NCBI GenBank assembly: GCA_913063405.1
Contig: CAJXZB010000020.1
Span: forward strand, 1 to 51,827
DNA: 51,827 bases
Direction of reading: 5' to 3'
Origin: an uncultured Ulvibacter sp.
Lineage (GTDB): Bacteria > Bacteroidota > Bacteroidia > Flavobacteriales > Flavobacteriaceae
Shown here piece after piece: positions 1 through 7,567 of the stretch. A program made the translations under genes and the position numbers. Every line of letters starts with the position of its first letter. The stretch's first letter is position 1. Below the pieces are notes generated by a model that worked only from the letters and a program-made list of their open reading frames with translations, ran no database searches and was not told where the DNA came from.

Positions 1-1041
1 ATTAGTGATGTTGTTACTAATCTAGAAGCGGGCGCACTTGTTGTTGATCAAACAGGAACATTTGCTCCAATAGATATTACTGCAACAGGAACGACTGTAG
101 CTCTAGCCGATGATGATGTTTCTGGTGGATTACCAGTTGGATTTTCATTCAATTTTTATGGAGTGGATTATACGGATTTCTTTATCTCATCAAATGGATT
201 TATAACCTTCACGGGTGGTCAGGGTGATGGATGTTGTGCCGGAGGACAACTTCCGAATGGTAGCGATGTAAATAATCTAATCGCCATGGCTTGGGAGGAT
301 TTAAATCCTGCCTCTGGCGGAATTATTAGATATGAAACCGTTGGAACTTCACCTGATATGAAATTAATCGTAGAGTTTGATGACGTGCCTTTCTTTGGTA
401 CGTCTAATGGGGTTACTTCTCAGATTCATTTATTTGAAGGTTCAAATCGTATAGAGATTCATAGTACTTCAATACCTGCAGATGGAAATACAACTCAAGG
501 TGTAGAGAACCAAGATGGAAGTATGGGATTACCTACTCCAGGTAGAAATTCTGAAGTTTGGACTGCTACTAATGATTATGTGGCTTATTACTACTTACCA
601 GGAGGTCCTGCCGATAGCTGTGGTTTAACAACTACAATCACTTTAAGTCAGGACTTATTTACTTGTGACGATCTTGGAGCAAATGTTATTACGGTTACAA
701 TGATGGATACAGATGGAAACACATCTACATGTATGCCAACAGTAACAATTACAGATCCATTGGATGTTTGCTCATTAGGTATTGAGGATAATGAGTTTGC
801 TCAAAACTTGAATATATTCCCTAATCCTTCGAATGGACAAATTACCATTGCTAACAATAGTAATTATGAAATTCGTTCTGCAACAATTGTAGATATTAAT
901 GGTAGAACCATTCAAAATCTTGATGTAGCGGATATGGAAAGTCAAACTACTTTCTCAATTGAAAAGTTGGCAAATGGAATGTACTTTATAAAGATTGAAG
1001 CAGACAATGCTAGCATTGTTAAAAGAATCCTTAAGAAATAA
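1..1041 (+). CDS. T9SS-sorted secreted protein, 3' part of gene
   Basis: The reading frame is open from the first base, so the gene starts upstream of the window; 346 residues are visible. The first 150 or so form a beta-rich region with the pattern F-x-F-x-F-Y-G, an S-S-N-G-F-I-T-F strand and a W-x-D-L-N-P-x-x-G-G segment, as in nidogen-like or adhesion domains of Bacteroidota exoproteins. Next comes a short T-D-x-D-G-N-T-S-T-C repeat end, typical of HYR/PKD-like modules. The last ~80 residues are a type A T9SS C-terminal sorting domain (N-I-F-P-N-P-S-N-G start, G-M-Y-F-I-K-I strand, basic K-R-I-L-K-K end). The protein should be exported by Sec, cross the outer membrane by T9SS and be anchored at the cell surface or released. 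The overall function cannot be told from this part. An intrinsic terminator follows 30 bases after the stop. Confidence 0.85.
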   Translation: MSDVVTNLEAGALVVDQTGTFAPIDITATGTTVALADDDVSGGLPVGFSFNFYGVDYTDFFISSNGFITFTGGQGDGCCAGGQLPNGSDVNNLIAMAWEDLNPASGGIIRYETVGTSPDMKLIVEFDDVPFFGTSNGVTSQIHLFEGSNRIEIHSTSIPADGNTTQGVENQDGSMGLPTPGRNSEVWTATNDYVAYYYLPGGPADSCGLTTTITLSQDLFTCDDLGANVITVTMMDTDGNTSTCMPTVTITDPLDVCSLGIEDNEFAQNLNIFPNPSNGQITIANNSNYEIRSATIVDINGRTIQNLDVADMESQTTFSIEKLANGMYFIKIEADNASIVKRILKK

Positions 1042-1067
1042 GAGGATTTGCAATCAAGCTAAAAATA

Positions 1068-1097
1068 AAAACCCTGCCTTTTGGCAGGGTTTTTTGC
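1068..1097 (+). terminator. Intrinsic terminator of the T9SS gene
   Basis: ACCCTGCC (1071-1078) pairs perfectly with GGCAGGGT (1083-1090) around a TTTT loop. It is preceded by A residues and followed by a T run. It lies about 30 bases past the stop codon of the upstream gene. Confidence 0.9.
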
Positions 1098-1118
1098 ATT
1101 TAAGAAGGTTTTTGGTAC

Positions 1119-1214
1119 CGTATTTGCTTTAGTTGTTATAGACACAGTTTATAATCAAGGTGAAACATAAAGTAAATTTCAAATAACCCCTTGATTTCCC
1201 TAAAAAGAAACATT
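1119..1214 (+). repeat. Intergenic repeat, copy A
   Basis: This ~96-base block is repeated, diverged, at 1277-1376. Shared blocks are GTATTTGCT at the left, GAAACATAAAGTAAATTTC in the middle (identical over 19 bases), and a right block starting GATTTCCCTAAAAAG that is identical over about 22 bases. The linkers differ. No open frame of note runs through it. It is followed by a terminator-like hairpin at 1230-1263. It could be a small RNA gene, a duplicated 3' untranslated segment or a decayed sequence. I see no clear TAnnTTTG promoter on either strand. Confidence 0.7.
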
Positions 1215-1229
1215 TTGATTCGTGTCCTT

Positions 1230-1263
1230 AAAAAAACATCCCTTCTTTGGTGGATGTTTTTTT
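1230..1263 (+). terminator. Terminator-like hairpin after repeat copy A
   Basis: AAAAAACATCC (1231-1241) pairs with GGATGTTTTTT (1252-1262) around a ten-base loop. The arms are A-rich on the left and T-rich on the right, so it could act on either strand. No gene lies between this hairpin and the previous terminator at 1068-1097, which suggests that a short transcript ends here. Confidence 0.65.
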
Positions 1264-1276
1264 ATTTAATCAGATA

Positions 1277-1376
1277 GGGTATTTGCTGCTTTAACTGTTA
1301 TACTATAGACTACATTGTGAATGAAACATAAAGTAAATTTCTAAACTACCTTAGATTTCCCTAAAAAGAAACATTC
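1277..1376 (+). repeat. Intergenic repeat, copy B
   Basis: Second copy of the block at 1119-1214, with the same three conserved segments in the same order and nearly the same spacing. The hairpin after it (1389-1427) has a different stem sequence from the one after copy A, so the element was duplicated or kept independently of its terminator. A weak third partial match to the left edge (TTTAATCAG, then GTA, GC and CTTTAA at matching spacing) lies at 1426-1460 and runs into the 3' end of the next gene. Nothing else is seen in the 411 gene-free bases 1042-1452. Confidence 0.7.
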
Positions 1377-1388
1377 AATGTGAAGCGA

Positions 1389-1427
1389 AAAAAGTCCGAA
1401 CTCGTGAGGGGTTCGGACTTTTATTTT
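1389..1427 (+). terminator. Terminator-like hairpin after repeat copy B
   Basis: AAAAAGTCCGAAC (1389-1401) pairs with GTTCGGACTTTT (1411-1422) around a nine-base loop, followed by ATTTTTT. The A and T flanks make it potentially bidirectional, so it could also serve the minus-strand gene ending at 1453. Confidence 0.75.
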
Positions 1428-1452
1428 TTAATCAGGTTGTCGTACGCTGGCT

Positions 1453-1833
1453 TTAATTTTCTAATTGTTCAACCAGTTTTCTGGCAATTACTGTATCATA
1501 TATAATTTTTAGTTTAAGAATTTTATTGTGCGCATCAAATTCAATAATATCTACAACATCAAATTCTACTTTTTCATTATTCTTTAAAGTCCATTTGTAT
1601 GTAAAAAAAAGGGCTAAATTACTTGAGTCATTTTCTTCGAAAATTCCTAAAAGGTCAAGTTCAGAATTTATGGTGTCACTATTCAACTCGTGATAAAATT
1701 TATTTGCTTTTTTAATTCCATAAAGAGGGGAATCCACAATTCCTTTTGTATTAAATAAATTAATTAATTTTTTGATATCACCTTTTTCTAGATAGTCTAT
1801 GTATTTATTAGCAATAGCTTCTTTTGTCATCAT
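1453..1833 (-). CDS. NTF2-like / SnoaL-like fold protein
   Basis: A 126-residue soluble protein with no signal peptide. It begins with a helix of the type A-I-A-N-K-Y-I-D-Y-L-E-K-G-D, followed by an L-I-N-L-F hydrophobic segment, then strands with alternating hydrophobic residues and a V-V-D-I-I-E-F-D strand, the usual layout of NTF2/SnoaL alpha+beta barrels. Such proteins can be small-molecule isomerases or hydrolases, or simply binding proteins; no active-site set can be assigned here. Either of two adjacent ATG codons could be the start. It stands alone, 72 bases before the sodC end, and its own promoter was not recognised. Confidence 0.7.
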   Translation of the reverse strand: MMTKEAIANKYIDYLEKGDIKKLINLFNTKGIVDSPLYGIKKANKFYHELNSDTINSELDLLGIFEENDSSNLALFFTYKWTLKNNEKVEFDVVDIIEFDAHNKILKLKIIYDTVIARKLVEQLEN

Positions 1834-1905
1834 AATTCACTTATCTCGCTTAGTTATTAAATTCCAACGTTTAGTATCTAACTTGCGCACAATGGTTTTC
1901 ATCTA

Positions 1906-2493
1906 CTACTGAATGATTCCTCCACAGCTAACTCTACCACCAGCCGCTCCTGTTGGCTGAGTTTTAAAGTCATCTACACCTTGATGCACAATCACTGCTT
2001 TTCCAAGGATATCTTTATTCTCGTCTCCACACCCAATACACCATTCGTCAGTCTCCACTGATACTGTTCCAACACCATTTTCATCTGCTTCGAAGTTTCC
2101 TATATCACCTTTATGATATCCTTCGGTATCTCCCCATTTGCCGTGTTGAACCTTAGTTGGATTCCAGTGTCCACCACTAGATTTGCCATCTGGGGAAGAA
2201 CAATCTGCTTTTTCATGGATATGAATGGCGTGCATTCCGGGTGTTAATCCTGAAATTTTTGCACTCATTTTCACAACCCCATTTACTTCTGTAAAGTTTA
2301 CCTTTCCAGCCGCAGTACTTTCACTTTTAGATTCCAAAATGAGCGTCACTGTTTTCGGCACCAATTTTACTTCATCCTCTACTGTTTTTTCGACTTCTTC
2401 AACTACAGCTTCTTTCGCATCAGCGTTTTTGTCCTTACAATTAATAAAAGCAATGAGTGCTAAAAATACCAATGTTATTCCTAATTTTTTCAT
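1906..2493 (-). CDS. sodC: Cu/Zn superoxide dismutase, lipoprotein
   Basis: Converts superoxide to hydrogen peroxide and oxygen outside the cytoplasm. Residues 1-19 form a lipoprotein signal ending in A-F-I-N-C19, followed by an acidic linker to about residue 45. The metal site is complete: His91 and His93 and His170 for copper, His109 (in G-G-H-W-N-P) bridging, and His117, His127 and Asp130 for zinc. Cys98 and Cys190 should form the conserved disulfide, and Arg187 is the active-site arginine. At 195 residues it is of normal length for a bacterial lipoprotein SodC. Unusual is an extra C-x-x-C pair (Cys152, Cys155) just before the last copper ligand. It is monocistronic with its own promoter at 2528-2559. 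Confidence 0.95.
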   Translation of the reverse strand: MKKLGITLVFLALIAFINCKDKNADAKEAVVEEVEKTVEDEVKLVPKTVTLILESKSESTAAGKVNFTEVNGVVKMSAKISGLTPGMHAIHIHEKADCSSPDGKSSGGHWNPTKVQHGKWGDTEGYHKGDIGNFEADENGVGTVSVETDEWCIGCGDENKDILGKAVIVHQGVDDFKTQPTGAAGGRVSCGGIIQ

Positions 2494-2527
2494 GATATGA
2501 TCGTTTATGAATTAGTGTTTTGTACCA

Positions 2528-2559
2528 ACAAGATAGGGCGATTCTAAGCTATTAGCAAA
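2528..2559 (-). promoter_or_regulatory. Bacteroidota-type promoter of sodC
   Basis: On the minus strand TTTG (2559-2556), a 20-base spacer and TATCTTGT (2535-2528) match the -33 and -7 boxes, with the last two bases of the -7 box off consensus. Transcription would begin near 2521, giving a leader of about 28 bases. Confidence 0.6.
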
Positions 2560-2576
2560 ACTTTAATGAAACCTTA

Positions 2577-3065
2577 CTATTTTTTCACAATTTCTCGCGG
2601 GCTTTTTATCCCTCTTTTGATATTTTCTGAAATAAGAAGTGCCTTGTCTATTTTTGCTTGAGAGTTTTTATACCCAAGTACATAGTAAATAAGAGAACGT
2701 TTAGCACCCTCTGTAAAGGCGTCAAACACTTCTTGTGCTTCTGGGTCGCTTTCTAGAACAGCAGCGAATTCTTCTGGCATTTCTACTCCATATTTAGAGG
2801 TGTCTTCAAATAATTGTAGCTCAAAATAGTTAGAAGGATAGATGCCCAATTCTTTTTGATACCTCTTTCCAAAGGAAATAACATACCTACCCACATATTT
2901 ATGCAGTGCGCCGTGAAAAGAGATTTGAGTTTTGTTGAGATAAGCTTTTAATTTAACACGTTTATGTCCTTTTTTAATAAAAGGCATCGCAATAGCTTCA
3001 GGAATATGAATTCCATGGGTACCTTCAATCGATACCTCAAATCTTTCCGAAGCCAATACCCCCAT
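2577..3065 (-). CDS. YdeI/OmpD-associated family protein (DUF1905 type)
   Basis: A 162-residue cytoplasmic protein. The N-terminal ~100 residues resemble the DUF1905 beta-barrel (G-T-H-G-I-H-I-P, then a K-G-H-K-R-V-K strand and F-H-G-A-L-H). The C-terminal part has the helix L-I-Y-Y-V-L-G-Y-K-N-S-Q-A-K-I-D-K-A of the YdeI/OmpD-associated family. Members have been linked to bacteriocin or peptide resistance in enterobacteria, but the biochemical role is not established. The start codon overlaps the stop of the upstream BNR gene by one base (TAATG), so the two are translationally coupled and co-transcribed. A second YdeI-family gene lies at 14698-15273. Confidence 0.8.
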   Translation of the reverse strand: MGVLASERFEVSIEGTHGIHIPEAIAMPFIKKGHKRVKLKAYLNKTQISFHGALHKYVGRYVISFGKRYQKELGIYPSNYFELQLFEDTSKYGVEMPEEFAAVLESDPEAQEVFDAFTEGAKRSLIYYVLGYKNSQAKIDKALLISENIKRGIKSPREIVKK

Positions 3066-6000
3066 TAATTACTGCTCTTAAAAATATTTACTTCCTTAAA
3101 AGGTGAAATTTTCACCATTTCCATTGTCGTTTTGTATGTAGCCCATTCAGAATCAAAGAATTCATTTGTCTCTTTTAAAGCGTCGCCAAGTGCATCTTGG
3201 GCTTGTTTCACGAGGGTGGTTTCTGTGGAAGTCATTCCATTAGGTCTGCTACCACTGTACCATCCAGCGGTTCTCATTCGTTGCATTACATTTACTTCTG
3301 GATTACGTGTAATTCCTTGCCGCTTATCTTCTTTTCCAATGTATAGGGCAATGACCGTATCAATTTTCTTTACTATTTCTTTACTAGCTTTTATCTGCTC
3401 CTTGTATTTTTCATCATCATCTTTCTTCAGTTTTTTACTGAATTCTTCAGCTGTATTCTTGCTTTCAACTAATTGTCTTACTGCGTCTGCTGCTATTTGT
3501 GTCATTTTCTCCAATTGCTTAGAGGTAGCATAACTTTCATTTATTGCCTTTTCCGAAATCTGAATTCTCGGATCGCTCGCTATAATAATACTTGTATTTG
3601 AGGTATTGTCCATATACTGAAGGACTACTTTGTAGGTTCCTGGTGTCACATCAGTACCTTCTGGTTCGCTTTTTCGCTTTTTAATCTTGCGCGAAGGTCG
3701 ATCAACACCTGTTTCATCCATATACCATGCAAACTTATAGATTCCAGTGCTATCTGGAATTTTAGTTTTACGTGTACGAATCAATCGATCTCCATCATAT
3801 ATTTTCAGATAAATAGAATCCTTAGAGGGACCCGTTTCTTTCTCTTTTGAAACTTCCTCCGATTCCTCTTCGTCTTTTTCATCATCATTTAATTTCACAT
3901 CGCTCTTTTTAAAATAATAAGCAATTTGGGCGCCTCGTTTACGGTTAGTTCCATTATACAAAGCGTCACCGCCAAACCTACTACCGGTTGCCTGCTGATA
4001 AGCAGCTTGATAAGCCGTAGGAGGGTCAAATACTTTAAGTTTTGATGTCAAAATCGAGCGATTCTTGGCAATTTCTCTTAGAGGGCGTATATCGTCCAAA
4101 ACCCATGCAGCACGCCCAAAAGTACCTATTACCAAATCATGCTCCCTAGGTTGAATCACCAAATCCTTAACCGACACGGTTGGAAACCCGTGTGTCCATT
4201 TTTGCCAACTAGCGCCAGCGTTAATAGAAATATAGAGTCCATCATCAGTTCCTAAAAATAATAAATTCTTCTCTATTGGATCTTCTACAATACTTAAGGC
4301 GTAACTTTTTACATCACTTACATTAACAATGCGGTCCCAACTTTTACCATAGTTGGTTGTGCGATAAACATATGGCGTATAATTAAATCTTCGGTAGTCA
4401 TTAGCGACTAATAGTGCTTCTCCTTGTTTCTTATTAGAAGCTTTTATTTGAACAATCCAGCTTCCATCGGGTAAGCCTTTTAAATTATTCGAAACATCCA
4501 TCCAAGTTTGTCCTCCGTTTTGAGTGTAGTGCACTCGACCGTCGTCGGTGCCAGCCCATAACATATTTCGCTCAAGGGGAGAAGGTTCAATAACTAGAAT
4601 TGTAGTGTGGTTTTCTGCTCCAGTTGCATCCATTGTTATTCCACCACTTTCACTTTGTTTCTGTTTTTCTGGATTGTTTGAGGATAAATCCGGAGAAATT
4701 ATTTCCCAAGTGAGTCCTTTATCGGTGCTTGTGTGCACAAACTGACTTCCGAAGTAAATAACATTATTGTCGAAAGGATCAATGTTGATTGCCGAATTCC
4801 AATTAAATCGCAGTTTCACGTTTGGATCTGGATGTGTAGGACGCACGGTGTAATTATTTCCTGTAATATGATCATAGCGGCTTACATACCCTTGTTGGCT
4901 CATACTCCATCCATAACGACTATCATCTCGGTCTGGAACCACATCAAACCCATCGCCAAAAGAGATTTCTTGCCAATAATCATTACGAATTCCTTGTGCC
5001 TTCCAAACATAAGCAGGACCACGCCAACTACCATTGTCTTGCATTCCACCATAAACATGATAAGGATATTCATTGTCAACATTGATGTGATAAAACTGTG
5101 CAACAGGCAAATTTCCAACAAAACGCCAGCTTTTACCACCATCATGGGTGATATTTAATCCACCGTCATTACCATCCATCATAAAACTACCATCCGCTGG
5201 GTGAATCCACCATGCATGATGGTCTGGATGAACGCCATTATCAACACCGTAGGCGGGCATCAATTGCTCAAAGTTTTTTCCGCCATCTTCCGAGACATTC
5301 ACATAGGTAAAAACGGAAAACACTCTGTTCTCGTTTTCAGGATCAACGTAAATATCACTGTAATAAAAAGGTCGGTTTCCTATGTCATCTTTGTCATTAA
5401 TTTTTTCAAAGGTAAACCCACCGTCCTCCGATTTATACAGTGCATTTTTTTTGGCCTCAACAAGAGCATATACAATGTTTGGTTTGTTCTTAGAAATAGC
5501 AATACCAATTCTCCCTAATTCTCCCTTTGGTAATCCGTCTTTATCTGTTCTTTCTTCCCAAGTGTTTCCACCGTCGTGCGTTACAAACAGTCCAGAACCT
5601 TCACCTCCAGAATTAAAGAACCAAGGATCTCTTTTATGCTCCCACATGGCTACAATTAACTTATTTGGATTAGTGGGATCCATAACCATATCAGCAACCC
5701 CAGTTTTATTATTTTGAAAAAGTATTTTGTTCCAAGTTTTACCACCATCGGTGGTTTTAAAAACACCGCGTTCTGGATGCTCACCCCAAGGAGAACCTAT
5801 GGCTCCAGCATAAACCGTATTTGGATTGGTTGGGTCAATTAGTACTTTATGAATATGACGCGTGTTTTCCAATCCCATTAAGTCCCAATTCTTACCACCA
5901 TCCAAGGATCTGTAGATTCCATATCCACCATTAAGACTATTTCGCGGGTTTCCTTCACCAGTACCAACCCAAATAACCGATGGATTTGATTGTTGGACAG

Positions 6001-6271
6001 CTACTGCCCCAATGGAAGCTGTAGCTTCATTATCAAATATTGGGTCCCATTTTATGCCTGCACTAGTAGATTTCCATAAACCCCCAGAAGCTGTCCCAAC
6101 ATACATGATATCTGGGTTCGAAGTAACAACATCAATTGAGGTTACACGACCAGACATACCTCCAGGACCAATATTTCGAGGTTTCATGTCCTTTAAAATG
6201 GCCATTGAAAAATTCTGAGCACATAGCATTGGAGCGATGCATAAAAGCATCAGGAATAGTATTTTTTTCAT
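3065..6271 (-). CDS. Secreted BNR-repeat (sortilin/VPS10-like) beta-propeller protein
   Basis: A 1068-residue exported protein with signal peptide 1-19 (ending L-C-A-Q). About ten Asp-box motifs of the form S-x-D-G-G-x-x-W are spread over residues ~110-690 (for example S-L-D-G-G-K-N-W, T-T-D-G-G-K-T-W, T-H-D-G-G-N-T-W, T-Q-N-G-G-Q-T-W), giving one or two large propellers of the sortilin/photosystem assembly factor type. The C-terminal third has a charged linker rich in E and K, a P-G-T-Y-K-V-V-L beta-sandwich strand and a helical, coiled-coil-prone end. No T9SS sorting domain is present. Databases often call this family glycosyl hydrolase, but no catalytic residues support that. It is the first gene of a two-gene unit with the YdeI-like gene. 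Its role is unknown; protein binding at the envelope is likely. Confidence 0.85.
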   Translation of the reverse strand: MKKILFLMLLCIAPMLCAQNFSMAILKDMKPRNIGPGGMSGRVTSIDVVTSNPDIMYVGTASGGLWKSTSAGIKWDPIFDNEATASIGAVAVQQSNPSVIWVGTGEGNPRNSLNGGYGIYRSLDGGKNWDLMGLENTRHIHKVLIDPTNPNTVYAGAIGSPWGEHPERGVFKTTDGGKTWNKILFQNNKTGVADMVMDPTNPNKLIVAMWEHKRDPWFFNSGGEGSGLFVTHDGGNTWEERTDKDGLPKGELGRIGIAISKNKPNIVYALVEAKKNALYKSEDGGFTFEKINDKDDIGNRPFYYSDIYVDPENENRVFSVFTYVNVSEDGGKNFEQLMPAYGVDNGVHPDHHAWWIHPADGSFMMDGNDGGLNITHDGGKSWRFVGNLPVAQFYHINVDNEYPYHVYGGMQDNGSWRGPAYVWKAQGIRNDYWQEISFGDGFDVVPDRDDSRYGWSMSQQGYVSRYDHITGNNYTVRPTHPDPNVKLRFNWNSAINIDPFDNNVIYFGSQFVHTSTDKGLTWEIISPDLSSNNPEKQKQSESGGITMDATGAENHTTILVIEPSPLERNMLWAGTDDGRVHYTQNGGQTWMDVSNNLKGLPDGSWIVQIKASNKKQGEALLVANDYRRFNYTPYVYRTTNYGKSWDRIVNVSDVKSYALSIVEDPIEKNLLFLGTDDGLYISINAGASWQKWTHGFPTVSVKDLVIQPREHDLVIGTFGRAAWVLDDIRPLREIAKNRSILTSKLKVFDPPTAYQAAYQQATGSRFGGDALYNGTNRKRGAQIAYYFKKSDVKLNDDEKDEEESEEVSKEKETGPSKDSIYLKIYDGDRLIRTRKTKIPDSTGIYKFAWYMDETGVDRPSRKIKKRKSEPEGTDVTPGTYKVVLQYMDNTSNTSIIIASDPRIQISEKAINESYATSKQLEKMTQIAADAVRQLVESKNTAEEFSKKLKKDDDEKYKEQIKASKEIVKKIDTVIALYIGKEDKRQGITRNPEVNVMQRMRTAGWYSGSRPNGMTSTETTLVKQAQDALGDALKETNEFFDSEWATYKTTMEMVKISPFKEVNIFKSSN

Positions 6272-6397
6272 CGAGAAAATGGATAATTAGTTGAATAACT
6301 ATTTTGATTTTCTAAAGTTAAGAAAATGTTTCAGAAGCAATTCATAATTGGATGTTAAGTACTTCGGAATTGTCTGGAAATGTGTTAAATTTAGACA

Positions 6398-7543
6398 ATG
6401 AAGAAGGAAATTAGGCATAGTGGCTTTGTTTTTACGAAGCACATTCCAAAGGAGCAATCTCCATTTGAAAAATTGTTCGAGATTTTTCAGGAACTTATTA
6501 TTCATACTTCTGGCGATTTCGATGAGGCAATTGACTGGTTAAGAGAATTGGACAAAGAATATAGTCTTACCTCGGATGGTTACACTATTGATGATTTTAT
6601 AGAAGACCTAAAGTCTAAAGGTTACATTCGAGAAGAAATTAAGCTAGATGGATCTGGTGATAAGGGAGGGGATGGAGATGCCAAGATTACGATATCCGAA
6701 AAGTTGGAACGATCCCTTCGGAAGGGAGCTTTGGAACAAATCTTTGGAAAATTAAAAAAAAGTGCTGCCGGTAATCATAAAACCAAGCATACAGGACATG
6801 GAGATGAACAATCTGGTGAATATCGAGGCTATCAGTTTGGAGATGCACTCGATCGTATTTCTATGACTGAAAGTTTAAAGAATGCTCAAATAAATCATGG
6901 TATAGGGGATCTTTATCTTACCCAAAACGATTTGGTGGTGGAAGAGACTATGTTTAAGGCCCAGATGAGCACTGTTTTGATGATTGATATTAGCCACAGT
7001 ATGATTTTATATGGCGAAGATCGTATTACTCCTGCTAAGAAAGTAGCTATGGCGCTTTCTGAATTAATAACAACCCGATACCCAAAGGACACCCTAGATA
7101 TTTTGGTTTTTGGAAATGATGCTTGGCCTATAAAGATTAAGGATTTACCCTATCTAAATGTAGGGCCATACCATACCAATACGGTTGCCGGTTTGCAGCT
7201 CGCCATGGATATGTTGCGCAGAAAACGAAATACTAACAAACAAATATTTATGATTACTGATGGAAAACCAAGCTGCCTGCAACTTCCAGATGGTGAGTAT
7301 TATAAAAACAGCAATGGTTTAGACCCACATATTGTTAATAGATGCTACACAATGGCTCGTCAAGCAAGAAAGTTGCATATTCCAATTACAACCTTTATGA
7401 TAGCCAGTGACCCTTATTTACAGCAGTTTGTTGATCATTTTACTGAAGCGAATCAAGGGAAGGCCTTTTACACGGGATTAAAAGGATTGGGGGAGATGAT
7501 ATTTACAGATTACGAAACAAATAGGAAAAAAAAACTCCGTTAG
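6398..7543 (+). CDS. VWA-domain protein (CoxE/ViaA-like), partner of AAA+ ATPase
   Basis: 381 residues, cytoplasmic, no signal peptide. The N-terminal 90 residues are helical, followed by a glycine/lysine-rich charged linker (~85-145) and a C-terminal von Willebrand A domain from ~185. The MIDAS metal site is complete: D197-x-S199-x-S201, Thr262 and Asp288 in T-D-G-K-P. VWA proteins of this type work with MoxR or chelatase-like AAA+ ATPases as metal-insertion or protein-remodelling pairs; the partner is encoded 24 bases downstream. The substrate is unknown, and no chelatase, dehydrogenase or cytochrome oxidase gene is nearby to suggest it. The gene is transcribed divergently from the BNR gene. 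An imperfect -7 box (TAAATTTA, 6386-6393) sits just before the ATG. Confidence 0.85.
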   Translation: MKKEIRHSGFVFTKHIPKEQSPFEKLFEIFQELIIHTSGDFDEAIDWLRELDKEYSLTSDGYTIDDFIEDLKSKGYIREEIKLDGSGDKGGDGDAKITISEKLERSLRKGALEQIFGKLKKSAAGNHKTKHTGHGDEQSGEYRGYQFGDALDRISMTESLKNAQINHGIGDLYLTQNDLVVEETMFKAQMSTVLMIDISHSMILYGEDRITPAKKVAMALSELITTRYPKDTLDILVFGNDAWPIKIKDLPYLNVGPYHTNTVAGLQLAMDMLRRKRNTNKQIFMITDGKPSCLQLPDGEYYKNSNGLDPHIVNRCYTMARQARKLHIPITTFMIASDPYLQQFVDHFTEANQGKAFYTGLKGLGEMIFTDYETNRKKKLR

Positions 7544-7567
7544 GAGTGCAAATTAGAGCGTTGATAA

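Noticed and set aside
4733..5158. Long open frames opposite and inside the BNR gene (also at 3132-3533 and 5201-5717)
   Set aside because: They overlap a well-supported gene with strong motifs, have no family features and arise from its codon pattern.
6299..6505. 68-codon minus-strand frame in the divergent region before the VWA gene
   Set aside because: It overlaps the VWA coding start, has no recognisable domain and no promoter.
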